Notes: generated from the letters alone by a model not told the origin. 64,000 nucleotides of DNA from Prevotella sp. UBA2746 (GCA_002353555.1 DEJO01000011.1:10377-74376), one strand, 5' to 3'; shown: positions 15,113 through 26,491, counted from the first letter of the stretch. Translations and numbers: made by a program.

Positions 15113-18100
15113 TCAATACTGTCCCCTCCTTACGACAAATTTCTTACCGTTTCTAATATATACTCCAGGCTGGGTTATGCGAGTCACCTTTCGACCAGAA
15201 AGGTCGTAGATGGTTCCCTCATCATTTCTACCCGTTGTCGAGGTCTCTGAAATGGATGTTGTAATCTCCTCATCAATATCATAGTCAACCACTACGGACA
15301 ATCCCCTCGCCAAGGCATCAGCCTGTTCATTCGTCAAGACAAGGAATATCTTATTATGATTGACAAAAAGATTGTTCGCCACATTCGTATAGTCCTTAAC
15401 GGCATTGACACGGAACTGAGGCTTACCCCTATTAGAGCCAAGAGTAAACACTTTCTTCTTGGAATCGTCAAGCTCGTCAAGTTCCTGAGTGAGGCTAACA
15501 CCCTTAATCAGAAGGTTCTCATCGGCAGGTGTCGGTGCTTCGTTCGCCAACAGCACTTCCACATATCCACCCGTAACAGCGGTAGAGAGTGCCTTGATTA
15601 CCACAGGTTCGCCAGCCTTTACCGTACCCTCCACATCACTCAACTCAAATGTTCCGTGGAAGTGAGGTCCATTCTCAGCTGTCACACCACCTGTGATGGT
15701 TCCCTTTTGGGCTATTATACCTTCACCCAACGTATAGTTGAACGGCAGGCATAGCGTTGAATAGCTGTAGCCATCACTCATCGCACTGACCTTCACCTTC
15801 AGCGGTCGCTGATAAGTATTGCCGGCAGAGTTGGCGGCAGTCGTTCCGACGGGTTCGAGGAGCCACTTGGTGTCGTGTGTCTTCACAGTTGCACCGCTGC
15901 TGACACCCGAAGCAATGTTCAGCTCTTTAGCCTCAGTGTTCAGACCATACTTCAATGTATTCGGGTTGCAACTGAGATATGCCGTCTCGACGGGCGTTGC
16001 TGCTGTTGCACTCGCCTTGGTACGCATCTGGAATGCCGTCTGTCCGATGTCCTGCATCTGGAAATACATATTGTCGGTCTGCTCCATCGTAGGAGTTTCC
16101 GGTTCAGTTATCATCTTGCTGTCGCTGACCACCAGTCCCTGAGTCTCCATCTTCACATAGCCATTCTCGTCACGTGTAACGTAGAAGATGCTCGACGGGT
16201 CGAACTCAATATCAGGAATCTCCAGCAGACTCTTGTTGGCAACCTCTGCCGCCCACTCGTTACCTTCGTAGCTGAGCAATGAACTGATGTTGCTGGCAAC
16301 ACCAGCCTTACTGTAGATATGCAACGGTTTTTCTCCATCCAGCTCTGTCTTGTGCAGGTAGCCACTGACGTAGTCGCCGCCAACCACACCGTTGCCGGCA
16401 GAGTATGCCTTCAGTCGGTAGAACTTGCCACTCTCGAACGGCACGAGGTTGGCAGGGTTCTGAACCAGCGACCATACGGTGTTGTATTCCGAATCTTTCA
16501 GCGTCGTACCGGCAGCAATCTTTTCGAAGATAGCCTTGTTATCGGCAGCAGCAGCCACGTCGGTCTTCAGACCGCCTACGAAGCCAGCCCTATTATAATA
16601 AGGTAGGAACTGCTTAGCTGCCGGCTTCACGAACTGCCAGTTGGCATAGACGTTACGCATTACCTCCCAGTCTTGCATATAGTTCAGCTGTACTGGGTCA
16701 CCCGTCGGTGCACCATTGAACAAGTAAGCACCAAAGTATTTATATCCATTCTGGTCCTTGATGTTGATACATCCATTCACTGGGTGGATAATCATACCCT
16801 CGTCGTAATTACCCGTCATCGCCTCGAAGATGGTATTCGTCGTGGTCTCGCTCATGGTACCGAAAGCATCAGAAGTATCCTTTGTACCATAAGTAATACC
16901 CGACTTGATGACAGGATCGCCATGAGCATTGTAGGTAAAGTTTGCATTACCGTCACTGACTCCACTACGATAGTTGAAGTTCTCCGTAGAGTTCACCTTA
17001 TCAGTGGTCAACAGCGTACTCCAATTCTTATTCTGCGTACCGTCGAATCCGTGGTCGGCATAGCGGTTATGCAGTTTGAAGCCATACGGGTCACCCTCGA
17101 TAGCCCAGAGGTAGTCGTTGGTCACGTCGTTCAGAGAGTCGCGGCTCTCTCCCGTCACGTTGCCCGAACGGGTATAGCGCATCATGTTTCCGTTCTCCAC
17201 ATTCATGATGTTCACCCACTTGGCTGCATCAGCACCCGTACTCCTCATCGCCTCGAACTCATCCGAAGGCTTGTACTTCACGAGGATGAAGACATCCTTG
17301 TCAGCCCAAGCTTGCGGGACGACATACTCGTTCTGCTCTGCATTGTACACAAACTCGTCACCCTCTGTTGTCTTTGTTGACAAATCCGTAACACCTTCCG
17401 TTCCACCTGTCCAGAAGGTTGAGTAGCTACCAGCACGACTATTAAGTCGGTGAGTGTTAGAAGCCTTCTCGTTCTCGAAAGTAAGGTCATCAATCATGCC
17501 CTCATTCTTTCTTGCGTCAAGGATATTGTCTCCTTTCTCTACCAGATAGAACTTGTAGTCGCAATACTGGCGACGCATCATCCACGGCAGGTTCAGTGTA
17601 TTGCCCACACCATAGTTCTCCGATGTATGGTCGAAGACAATATTGTCTGCACTACGCAACGACCTTGTAGGCGTGGTATCATCAGAATACTTATCCGTCT
17701 GCAAGTGGAAGGTGATGCTCTTGGCATGTGCAGCCATCGGCATGACGAGGAAGCGCGGAATATGAATCGTTCCTCTTGCTATTTCAACAAGGTTTGTTTC
17801 CAAAGTAAGATTCTGATTGGCAGGATCCACCGTATTCTGACTATACGTCTGCACACTCTTATAAGTCGTATGCTCTTCGTATCGGTCACTCCTCAGACTA
17901 TTTGTCGGACCGACATAATAGCCTGCAAAATCACCAGAAGTGTATTTGCCATCTGCGTCATAGCCATCTCCTCCATATACTTGGCGCCACTTCTCAGTAA
18001 AGGTGACATCAGCAACGGCAGGAATAGCAGGATTATCTCCTTCAGCAGGGACAGCATCATGTCCAGGAATGATTACAGTATTATCATTCGTGTAGTTTCT

Positions 18101-21100
18101 ATCTTTTTCCCAGGTTTCACTATAATTTGGATCATCTTTATACTGATAGAACTTGTTCTTCGTACCCGTGATATAGGTCAGCGGAGCCTCATCACCTGTG
18201 CCATTAGTCAACTCGGTTGTCACCAAATACTTATGCTGATAGCTGGCATAACCCAATACTGAACCTACCAGATTGTTCTTGTCATAGAGCGACTGCGCAC
18301 CCATTCTACAGTTGGCAAGATAACCCGTTTCAATCGAGTAGCCCGCTTTCTTGACATCAGGATCACTTGATGCCACTGCGCCAGCATAGTCTTGATAGAA
18401 CGACTGCGGCAATCCGTCACGAGGCCCAAATGCCGTTGTGTTATGCTCGGCATCACCTTCAGCAAAGGTATAGCGAGTTCCATCCACCTTCCACGTCCAA
18501 TAAAGGCCTTCATAGGTATCCCTTGTATATGGGGTATAATAGGTAAAGTTCTTATTCAGTACCTCATTCGTAAGAGGACTACGATACAGATAATAGGAGT
18601 TTCGTGATCCTGCTTCAGCCTTACGGTTGTAGTTATAGAGGATGAACTTATAGGGGTCACCAATCATTGCCCACTTCTGGCTCTTGATGCTATCTTGGTT
18701 TTGGGTATATTGACCTTTATCCCAATAAGCATACGCCTTCTCCTTGTCGTAGGTTCCGGATTGCTTCGGACTCTCTATCCATCCTTCCTGGGTATCCGTG
18801 TACAAATAATGTTCTACCCAACGGTTTTGAATACTATCGACTCGGTAAGAATGGCGATTCTCGAACTCAGCTGTACCGGTATTATATTCCCAGAACTCAG
18901 CAGTATATAGCTTATCCTTAACTGGGTCGTTTGTCCATTGCTTATGCTCGTCGTCCCAGTTGAAGAAGAGGTTCACCCATCGGTACTCATTCTCCGACGA
19001 GTAGAGCGACTCGTCATAATCGTAAGTCACATATATGGTGCTACCGTCCTTAACCAGATAGTTGTTGGAGTCACTCTTCGGCTGACCGTCATCCGTCTGG
19101 TTATAGTTGTGGAACGGATAGCGTGTCATGGTCTCGTCAGCCCAGTAGTGGTAAGTACAACCCCAACGGCGCACATCCACCGGCAGACTGCCGTTCCATT
19201 CGGCATTCGTGCGTGCCAGCTCTGTCCATCCTGTCGTTGCCACCAGCTCATTTAGTTTGTTATAGACATTCACGATGGCATCGAACGACTCGTTGTTGGC
19301 TTTCGTATCGTTGACAGACATCAGCCACATATTGCTGCCGATGGCGTAGTTGTCGCCAGTCTCGATGCTTGAAACTCCTGTACCGCTAGTCGTACCACTG
19401 CCATCCACAACTTGGAAGTTTTTGGTTACATTATCCGGTACAGCCTTTGGTGAAGGCGGATAAGTGCTGGGAAGGATTTTCAACGGTCCACCCGTTGCTC
19501 TGGCACTATTGGACGATGAACTGGTCACCTCCGTACGACGTCCGGTACTTTCGGTCAAGAAGTATCGCTCCTTATGTACACCATCATGCAACCAGGTCCA
19601 CACCGTTCCGTCTTCTGCAATAGTATTTTCGTTCAGATAAGCGGTAGTACGCTCACTGTCAAGAGAACTTGTAACCATTCTGTCACGGTTGTTACGCAAC
19701 GTGAAGTTATACGGGTCACCAATGAGTGCCCACTGCAATCCCTTGTGGAACTTATCCGAGGTATCCGGCAGCGTGTTGCCTTTATATACGAACGACACCG
19801 TGCTGTTATTGAATACGTTTGGCGTAGTTCCTGGAATCAGGTAGGTCTTGCCATCCAGGCTGCTGTTGAAGAACGCCCACCAGCCACCAATGTTCATGTT
19901 GTACCAAGGGCTGAGCGAAGCATCGCGCTTCAGTACGGGCTTGCCATCAACGAGTGTAGAGAATGGGGACTCTGCATCCTCACGGTATCTTGCATAGATA
20001 TGCGGATTTTCCTCCGAAACGGTAAAGTAGAGATTCTCATCCACCATGTTTGTAGATTTCGGATCGGGATCGGTGCTCACCCACCAGTATTCACAGTGCT
20101 TGCGCTGCAAGTTGTCCGGCACACCCTTGAAGTGGTCGGTCACAGCATAGTAGTCGGACACCTCTTCCTCCGTCACCTTACGAGTCGGCTCGTCGGGGTC
20201 GAACACGGTTACATACACCTTGGTAGGTGTCAGCGGTGTCAGCGTTGTGGACGTACTGTTGGCCAGGTGTCTGGAATCTGGGAAGTTGGCAAAAGCATTC
20301 AGCTGGTTCATCTTTGGGCTCAACGAACCGCCTTCACTCGAATTATAGATGTTAGATCCAATGGTATTGCCATTATCTTTTAAATAGAAATAGGTAGCAT
20401 CCGAAATGACCGCTGCAGGATTAGCACTGCCCGTCACCTTCATACGCAGGGCAAACGGTTTGCCATAGAGCAACTCCTTACGGAAGCTGACATTGACATG
20501 CGTAGAGTCCAGCTCACCCTTTGTCTTCGGGTCGCCTACCCAGGTGTCAACCATTTCCCAATAGAACACCTTGTCACTTTCCTTCTCCATATAGGTCTTA
20601 TCGTCGTACGTCCTGTCATCTCCATAGCCATGACTCTTGTTCTTATCCGCATAGCGGTGGCGCACGAAGTTACGAGGTTCTGTAGAATTGATGTCGGTAT
20701 AGACATTGAACAGACGCACGTTGTACGGGTCGCCCACGAAGTACCACATCAGCTGCTTCGGGTCGTTCGTAGCCGAGAAACGAGTAGGTTCGCTATAACC
20801 CTTATTGTCTGCTCTTACATAAAGGTGTTCATTCAATTGCCAGTTCTGGTCAAGGAAGTAGAAGTAGTCACGCTTCTTCTTTCCCTTGAAGGTAGCATCG
20901 GCATCCAAGTTGCGGAACGTAGCCAGGTCGCTCTCCGAGATAAAGAGCGGTGCATTCTCGGTATCTACCGTGTAATAGACGTTGATGACCTGAGCCGTAG
21001 GATTGTCGCTGTCGTCCTGCTGAACGGTGTAGCTGCCGTTCTCGACAGTATATTTACAATAGCGGCGGCGCAGTTCATGAGGAATGTTGATTTTATGTCC

Positions 21101-24100
21101 GTCGTAGGGTACGGTGTTGGTATATACACCAAATGGTTTCCATGAGCCATCCTCCTGAGCATCCAGCGGCAGGTAGAAGTGGCCGTCTGTTCCGTCGATG
21201 ACGTCTCCGGCAACAAAGGCGCGGTCGCTACGTTCGTAGGTCTTCGTCAGCGCCAGTGCACCATGATTAGCCTCCGTACCCGGATAGATATTCACCGTCA
21301 CCTTCTGATACTTCTTGTCATCCCAATTCCAGGCGAATGCCATGAAGGATGCGGTCTTCATCTTGGCGATGTCAGGATACAGATTTGGATTATTGTTTTT
21401 GTTTCCTACATTCTTCTTTTCGGTATAGAACTGTCCGTTGTTGTTGTTGTCACTCCTCCTCTGAACCATCATGTCGTTATCACCGCTATCGTCGCCGTCC
21501 CACACTTGCATGACGAAGGTTCTGTATTCCTCTTCATCAGTCTGCACTGCCTGCTTGGATATGGTGAAGTAACAGTTACTACTTTCTGCAGTATCAACAA
21601 AGTCTCTTGTCAGTTTCAGCACAGCACCCGCACCCTGTGCATCACCACCAACAACAGCCAGTCGTTTGGTCGGTCCAGCCTCTTTGTTGATGACATAGAA
21701 CTTATAGGGGTTGCCTATGAAAGCCCACAGCCAGCTGCCTTCACGGAAACCCGTCTCATTGCCATCCTTATAGGTCTCTGCAATACGGCGGAAGTCGTTC
21801 AGCAAGGAGAGCATGTGCACCTTATAGGTTCTCTTCTGCGATGGGTAATATCGGTTACCTATCAGCGTACTAACCTTATCTTCCGAACTTACCGGTACGG
21901 TCATCTCTCCTGTATCCTTATTCACATCGACGGTTCCTTCACGACGCAGGAAGTGGAAGCCTCCCACCTTAGCAGTGCTACCGTTGACAAACGAGAGCTC
22001 GGCAGGTGTCAGTCCCGCAATGTCTTCAGCTATGTCCTCGCTATTTTCAGGTGCACGGTAGCCATAGCGCACCTCCTTACCATAGTCTATTAGTTTCTTA
22101 CCCTGAATGACGGCAACACTCTCCAGACCTTGCATAAGGAACGACCAGTTGTTGCTTGCCAATGCTTCCTCTTCAGTATTGAAGAAGGTGATGTTTTCAA
22201 TTACTTGGTAAGGCACGTAGATGTGTGTCACCGTTGATATGGCACTACCCGAACCACTGACGGCTTCTCCCGGAGGATAGTTCGTCACTTTGCCTGAGTA
22301 GGTGTTGGTCGAGGAGTTGTAAGAGGTATAGGCACCTGGATAGTCGCAGTAGGCACGTATCAAGTACGTTGGCAGCGGAGCTGTACGCACACCGAGCGTA
22401 TGCATCAGCGACGTACCGGCAACAGCATAGAACTCGCCCGTGGTTTGAACATCAGGACCATTGCTGTTGATGTCGCGCACGTGGATTTGATAGCGCTGAA
22501 TCGGATACAACTTGACAGCCTGCATTGCCACGCTGTCAGCCTTCGTATTGATCACATTGTTGTTCTCATCCACATCATAGACCCAGCCATTCACGCCCGG
22601 ATTGCCGCTGGTCAGATTGGTCACGGCACCCTCGTGGTCGAAGCGCATACAGAAGCGCAGGTTGCCATGCTTATCCTTGATGACCATGAAGGTGGCGTTG
22701 GTAATCTTCGGCAGCAGGTGGTCATGGTTTTCCGATGCGTCAAAAGGTGTCACCTCCGTGTTCTCACCCAGACCCATCGTATATGGGAGAGTTGCCAGCC
22801 AGTGCTGATAGTTCGTCAACGTAGCATCGGCAGCAGCTGTTTTGAAGTACTTGCCATTGTTCACATTTTTCACCTGTACATTATAAGGGTCGAAGCACAT
22901 CTGGTCATCGGTATAGGTCTGTGCCTCACCAGTCCATCCCATCTCAGCATCTATGGTAGCGTTAGGAGCCAGATACCACAGCATGTCGTTGGTGACATCG
23001 CCCGTGATATTGAGATTTTCATTGCCGCCAGTGACGGTTACTTCCGTAGAACCGCCAATGGTCGTCTCGTTGGCAGCCGTTGCCCACTTGCTGTTCTGCT
23101 GAATCATCACCGGAGCACTCTTGCCTTCGCCGTTGGCATAGAGATAGAGATACTTGTACTCGTCCTTCACGTCGTAGGTAACATACCAGTTGCCATCGTT
23201 GTCACCATAGTTGGGCGGGAAGTCAATCAGACTCTCCGAAGTATATTCGGCTTGCCCGTCTGCCGTCATGGCAGGGTCGTATGGAGCATACTGGGGACGT
23301 CCTGTTCGTTTCTCGGCTTTCTGATACCAACGATAGGTCACCATCGGACTGTCGTAAGAGCCGATAAAGATGGTTCTTGCCTTGGACAAAGCCGTCTGTG
23401 TTTCATTCGTCGAAGTATTGGGCATCGGGTGGCGGAACACCTCCCAGCCACGCTTGTCGAGCAAGATGATGGCAGGTTCTGTCTGCACCTCTACCAAGTC
23501 GAACTCGGCACCAACATCGAAAGTCTGATACCAGTGGTTCTTATATTCATATACCTTGGATTTTTTCCATCCTGGTCGGGCGTATGCCCATGCCTCATAC
23601 CTGTGCCAGCCGCGTGCTTCAAGCTCGGCTATTTGGGCAGGAGTCAAGACATCGTCATTCTCTTCAAAGAAGTAATTACCCTTAATCAAGTCGTAGTTCT
23701 TCCAATACTGTTCCAGAGAGTTGACGGTGCGGTGCGCCGTCGTTGTTCCATCGGAGATAGGAGCAGATGTTACCAGACGATATTTACCCTTACTACCCAG
23801 AATCATGTATTCAGTAGGAACAGCGGTTGCCGTTGCCGGCTGCTGAGCCACATTCGGGTCTTTGGAGATGGTTGAGGTGACAACGCTTCTGAGCGTACTA
23901 TTATAATAGGTATAGAAGTAGCTGTAGTAGCTGTCTGTCACATTGCCTTCGCCATCCTTGTATTGCTGTGCCCAATTACTTGCTGCCACGATGGTGACGT
24001 GATAGGGGTCGAGCTGTCCAGTGCTGTTATCGGCTTCCAAATACCACGACCAACGAGTACGTTCGTTGGCAGCATTGGTAAACTGTTTGTTACGCACGGA

Positions 24101-26443
24101 GTCGCAATAGACGTTGAAGTTTCCGTCACCATTGATGTAGGCATATTCAGCCTTGTATTGTTTGTTCAAGACGCCCAAACTTTCATTCGAACCGTCAGCC
24201 TTTCGGGTGGTATGCACACCGTCAGTCAGACCGTCCTTACCGTCTTCCTGGTAGTAGTTCTGTCCGTTCAGGAAGCGAATCATGTATTTCTTCTTGTCGC
24301 TTGCCTTGTGCTTGCCGTGGTCGATGCCTGCTGCGGTCTCATTCTCCACAGGCGTGAGGTCCACCTCCGTACCGACATCGTAGGTCACATAGATGTCCGT
24401 CTGTCCGGTGGTCACCCTACCGGTCATATCTTGGTTGGCATCGTTAAGGGTATAGACACCACCGCTAACGGTGAAGGCGCTGAGCGGATAATAGTGATAA
24501 GTTGACACCAGCGGACTGTAGATTTCCTCCGGCACGGCAAGTAGCACTTTCTTGTTCTTGGCACTGATGACCTCCTTGCCCTGTTTGTCGATGATGTGGT
24601 AGGTCACCTCGTCGTCGCGCATCTCGTAAATCTGCATCTGCACGGCATCGTTCTCATCGCCTACGTGAGAACTGTTCATGAAACGAGGACGCACTTCGTC
24701 CCAGTCGCCATCTGAATCACCGTAATAACCCCAGGAATACTGGTCGTCACCTTCGTCGGAGCTATTGACGGCGCGGAAGAGGAACTTCGGACGATCTGAC
24801 TGATATTGCGAGCTCAGCACCAGGAAGTAGCGACCAGGCATGTGACCCGTATAGGAGTCGGTTTTCTGAATGGCGGCACTATGTCCGGTGGGGCCCATAT
24901 TTATCGACGTTGTGCCAGTACCCGTGAAGTAGGTACTGCTGCCCGCTGTCTCGTTGGTCACATAGATGCCGTACGGGTCGTTGCCCCAGGTACGCCAGAT
25001 ATAGTCAGCCTGAGCATTCTCTGCTTCCTCGGTATCGCCTTCCTTGACGTGGCTGTCCTCCGAACCCGTTGCGTCGTACTTCACGTAGCGGTCGTTGATG
25101 GCAACGGTATATTTGGCAGTACCATCGAGCTTCATCATAGGATTATCACCCGGCGTATAGCTATAGCGTACATAGATAGTCGGCGTTGTCTTCACATCGG
25201 GAAGCGTCGTGATGGCATTGCTCTGGTTGTTGGCGTTAGCCAGCGACGTGTAGTACGAATAGGTCACGGGCACCGCCGAACGGATAGCCTTCGGCACCTG
25301 CAGCGTTTCCGACTCGTCGATAGCGGCAAAAGCACGCGCGCGCTTCGTTCCGTCATCGCCCACGATGACGTACTTGTGCTTCTTCACACGATAGAACTGG
25401 CATTTGGCACGAGTGTCTGCTACCTGCTCGTGCTTAGAATGCAGGCGCATGTGGAGCGACGGATAACAGGCTTGCTCCAGACCACTGTACTGAGACTCCG
25501 AAGTTTCCTTGTTCAGCACGAACCATTTTACCGTATTACCACCATTACGATAGACGTACAGAGGCTTTGCTGCTGCAATCTGGAATTGATTGGTTACATA
25601 ACGGAAGAAGAATCGCTGCACATTGGTAGAAGACGAGGTGTTGTCGGGTTGATACGCAAGATGCAAGTAAGGTTGATCTTCAACACTTGTAAAAGGAATG
25701 GAGTTCGTCTGTATAGCCGTCAGCACCCTTCCAGAAAGCGAAACATTCTGAATCTTGATGTCGTAGGGGTCTGGATGACCAAAGACTCCTTCTGCTCCTG
25801 CCTTGGTACCAATAAAAAACCACTGGTATGCCTTCTCGCCTCCATGCGCATTAAGAGTAGCCGCCACCTGATTGGCTTTCGTCGGCGTCACACGGATGGG
25901 CTCGTCAGCCTTCGGAGTCACAGTGATATTCTTGTTGGGCTCCGTGTAAGAGTCTGTATCCGTACTGTAATACACCAGTCGGTTCTCCACCTGGAGGTTG
26001 TAGGCAACGCTACCGTCAATTCTTACCATATTGCCCTCGTTGTCCTTCACCGTTGCTGATGGATTGTAGCCATAGCGCACATAGATGTTCGCCACATTGT
26101 TGACGGGGGTCGGCGCCATAGATGCAATAGTAGCATTCTCGTCATACGCCACAGCACCATGATCATCCACAGCTTCATCCTTGCCGTAGCGAGCATCGTT
26201 CTGCGCCTCTACCAACGTCTTGTAGTATCGGTAGTCTTTGGCAAACGGGGTACGAGCCAAAGGAGGCAGAGTTAATTTGGAACCACTTTGACCGTCACCA
26301 CCTTTAACCTGCATTACCAATTGTCCACTGTTGTTGATGATGTTATAGATGTAGATGTAATCATCAGCCCATGATTTATTGGATGCTCCGAAAACAAAGT
26401 ATAAGAGCATCGCCAGCTTGATAAAATTCAGTTTCCTCAGCAT
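15113..26443 (-). CDS. Giant secreted modular protein A (about 3,776 aa)
   Basis: Not a family I recognise. The ATG at 26441-26443 is preferred because it gives a clean signal peptide (KLAMLLYFVFGASNKSWA, cut near residue 25); the frame stays open to 26488. The body is a tandem series of modules of about 270-520 residues. Each has a W-x-x-x-G-D-P-Y type motif (9 copies: GHPDPYD, GNDPYG, LDPYH, FDPYN, GNPYK, GDPYN twice, GDPYK, GDPYG) followed by beta-rich sequence ending in N. Many modules also hold an R-x-Y-C-x-Y motif and an IYVTYDY-like strand, and often start with a YYxxxxxA segment. The near-C-terminal domain has TKWLLEPVGTTAA and LCLPFNYTL. The protein ends IYDLSGRKV ... PGVYIRNGKKFVV, resembling a shortened type IX sorting tail. 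It is probably a cell-surface or secreted beta-rich filament; function unknown. A promoter is at 26530-26561, and a small gene follows after 1 nt. Confidence 0.9.
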   Translation of the reverse strand: MLRKLNFIKLAMLLYFVFGASNKSWADDYIYIYNIINNSGQLVMQVKGGDGQSGSKLTLPPLARTPFAKDYRYYKTLVEAQNDARYGKDEAVDDHGAVAYDENATIASMAPTPVNNVANIYVRYGYNPSATVKDNEGNMVRIDGSVAYNLQVENRLVYYSTDTDSYTEPNKNITVTPKADEPIRVTPTKANQVAATLNAHGGEKAYQWFFIGTKAGAEGVFGHPDPYDIKIQNVSLSGRVLTAIQTNSIPFTSVEDQPYLHLAYQPDNTSSSTNVQRFFFRYVTNQFQIAAAKPLYVYRNGGNTVKWFVLNKETSESQYSGLEQACYPSLHMRLHSKHEQVADTRAKCQFYRVKKHKYVIVGDDGTKRARAFAAIDESETLQVPKAIRSAVPVTYSYYTSLANANNQSNAITTLPDVKTTPTIYVRYSYTPGDNPMMKLDGTAKYTVAINDRYVKYDATGSEDSHVKEGDTEEAENAQADYIWRTWGNDPYGIYVTNETAGSSTYFTGTGTTSINMGPTGHSAAIQKTDSYTGHMPGRYFLVLSSQYQSDRPKFLFRAVNSSDEGDDQYSWGYYGDSDGDWDEVRPRFMNSSHVGDENDAVQMQIYEMRDDEVTYHIIDKQGKEVISAKNKKVLLAVPEEIYSPLVSTYHYYPLSAFTVSGGVYTLNDANQDMTGRVTTGQTDIYVTYDVGTEVDLTPVENETAAGIDHGKHKASDKKKYMIRFLNGQNYYQEDGKDGLTDGVHTTRKADGSNESLGVLNKQYKAEYAYINGDGNFNVYCDSVRNKQFTNAANERTRWSWYLEADNSTGQLDPYHVTIVAASNWAQQYKDGEGNVTDSYYSYFYTYYNSTLRSVVTSTISKDPNVAQQPATATAVPTEYMILGSKGKYRLVTSAPISDGTTTAHRTVNSLEQYWKNYDLIKGNYFFEENDDVLTPAQIAELEARGWHRYEAWAYARPGWKKSKVYEYKNHWYQTFDVGAEFDLVEVQTEPAIILLDKRGWEVFRHPMPNTSTNETQTALSKARTIFIGSYDSPMVTYRWYQKAEKRTGRPQYAPYDPAMTADGQAEYTSESLIDFPPNYGDNDGNWYVTYDVKDEYKYLYLYANGEGKSAPVMIQQNSKWATAANETTIGGSTEVTVTGGNENLNITGDVTNDMLWYLAPNATIDAEMGWTGEAQTYTDDQMCFDPYNVQVKNVNNGKYFKTAAADATLTNYQHWLATLPYTMGLGENTEVTPFDASENHDHLLPKITNATFMVIKDKHGNLRFCMRFDHEGAVTNLTSGNPGVNGWVYDVDENNNVINTKADSVAMQAVKLYPIQRYQIHVRDINSNGPDVQTTGEFYAVAGTSLMHTLGVRTAPLPTYLIRAYCDYPGAYTSYNSSTNTYSGKVTNYPPGEAVSGSGSAISTVTHIYVPYQVIENITFFNTEEEALASNNWSFLMQGLESVAVIQGKKLIDYGKEVRYGYRAPENSEDIAEDIAGLTPAELSFVNGSTAKVGGFHFLRREGTVDVNKDTGEMTVPVSSEDKVSTLIGNRYYPSQKRTYKVHMLSLLNDFRRIAETYKDGNETGFREGSWLWAFIGNPYKFYVINKEAGPTKRLAVVGGDAQGAGAVLKLTRDFVDTAESSNCYFTISKQAVQTDEEEYRTFVMQVWDGDDSGDNDMMVQRRSDNNNNGQFYTEKKNVGNKNNNPNLYPDIAKMKTASFMAFAWNWDDKKYQKVTVNIYPGTEANHGALALTKTYERSDRAFVAGDVIDGTDGHFYLPLDAQEDGSWKPFGVYTNTVPYDGHKINIPHELRRRYCKYTVENGSYTVQQDDSDNPTAQVINVYYTVDTENAPLFISESDLATFRNLDADATFKGKKKRDYFYFLDQNWQLNEHLYVRADNKGYSEPTRFSATNDPKQLMWYFVGDPYNVRLFNVYTDINSTEPRNFVRHRYADKNKSHGYGDDRTYDDKTYMEKESDKVFYWEMVDTWVGDPKTKGELDSTHVNVSFRKELLYGKPFALRMKVTGSANPAAVISDATYFYLKDNGNTIGSNIYNSSEGGSLSPKMNQLNAFANFPDSRHLANSTSTTLTPLTPTKVYVTVFDPDEPTRKVTEEEVSDYYAVTDHFKGVPDNLQRKHCEYWWVSTDPDPKSTNMVDENLYFTVSEENPHIYARYREDAESPFSTLVDGKPVLKRDASLSPWYNMNIGGWWAFFNSSLDGKTYLIPGTTPNVFNNSTVSFVYKGNTLPDTSDKFHKGLQWALIGDPYNFTLRNNRDRMVTSSLDSERTTAYLNENTIAEDGTVWTWLHDGVHKERYFLTESTGRRTEVTSSSSNSARATGGPLKILPSTYPPSPKAVPDNVTKNFQVVDGSGTTSGTGVSSIETGDNYAIGSNMWLMSVNDTKANNESFDAIVNVYNKLNELVATTGWTELARTNAEWNGSLPVDVRRWGCTYHYWADETMTRYPFHNYNQTDDGQPKSDSNNYLVKDGSTIYVTYDYDESLYSSENEYRWVNLFFNWDDEHKQWTNDPVKDKLYTAEFWEYNTGTAEFENRHSYRVDSIQNRWVEHYLYTDTQEGWIESPKQSGTYDKEKAYAYWDKGQYTQNQDSIKSQKWAMIGDPYKFILYNYNRKAEAGSRNSYYLYRSPLTNEVLNKNFTYYTPYTRDTYEGLYWTWKVDGTRYTFAEGDAEHNTTAFGPRDGLPQSFYQDYAGAVASSDPDVKKAGYSIETGYLANCRMGAQSLYDKNNLVGSVLGYASYQHKYLVTTELTNGTGDEAPLTYITGTKNKFYQYKDDPNYSETWEKDRNYTNDNTVIIPGHDAVPAEGDNPAIPAVADVTFTEKWRQVYGGDGYDADGKYTSGDFAGYYVGPTNSLRSDRYEEHTTYKSVQTYSQNTVDPANQNLTLETNLVEIARGTIHIPRFLVMPMAAHAKSITFHLQTDKYSDDTTPTRSLRSADNIVFDHTSENYGVGNTLNLPWMMRRQYCDYKFYLVEKGDNILDARKNEGMIDDLTFENEKASNTHRLNSRAGSYSTFWTGGTEGVTDLSTKTTEGDEFVYNAEQNEYVVPQAWADKDVFILVKYKPSDEFEAMRSTGADAAKWVNIMNVENGNMMRYTRSGNVTGESRDSLNDVTNDYLWAIEGDPYGFKLHNRYADHGFDGTQNKNWSTLLTTDKVNSTENFNYRSGVSDGNANFTYNAHGDPVIKSGITYGTKDTSDAFGTMSETTTNTIFEAMTGNYDEGMIIHPVNGCINIKDQNGYKYFGAYLFNGAPTGDPVQLNYMQDWEVMRNVYANWQFVKPAAKQFLPYYNRAGFVGGLKTDVAAAADNKAIFEKIAAGTTLKDSEYNTVWSLVQNPANLVPFESGKFYRLKAYSAGNGVVGGDYVSGYLHKTELDGEKPLHIYSKAGVASNISSLLSYEGNEWAAEVANKSLLEIPDIEFDPSSIFYVTRDENGYVKMETQGLVVSDSKMITEPETPTMEQTDNMYFQMQDIGQTAFQMRTKASATAATPVETAYLSCNPNTLKYGLNTEAKELNIASGVSSGATVKTHDTKWLLEPVGTTAANSAGNTYQRPLKVKVSAMSDGYSYSTLCLPFNYTLGEGIIAQKGTITGGVTAENGPHFHGTFELSDVEGTVKAGEPVVIKALSTAVTGGYVEVLLANEAPTPADENLLIKGVSLTQELDELDDSKKKVFTLGSNRGKPQFRVNAVKDYTNVANNLFVNHNKIFLVLTNEQADALARGLSVVVDYDIDEEITTSISETSTTGRNDEGTIYDLSGRKVTRITQPGVYIRNGKKFVVRRGQY
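15798..15868. repeat. 71-nt segment identical to 27941-28011
   Basis: The codons for the LLEPVGTTAANSAGNTYQRPL region of giant protein A are base-for-base identical over 71 nt with those of giant protein B. A second identical run of 50 nt is at 16014-16063 and 28154-28203. The flanks are much more diverged. Confidence 0.85.
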
Positions 26444-26491
26444 GTCGTATCTTTTTTTAATTACTAATAACAAACGAAATACAATCAATTA

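Noticed and set aside
22400..23875. Long open frame (491 codons) on the plus strand opposite giant gene A, with similar frames along 15.3-26.1 kb
   Set aside because: It is the mirror of a strongly coding minus strand with codon bias that avoids stops on the opposite strand. The translation is rich in I, V, H and R with no domain, no start signals and no promoter.
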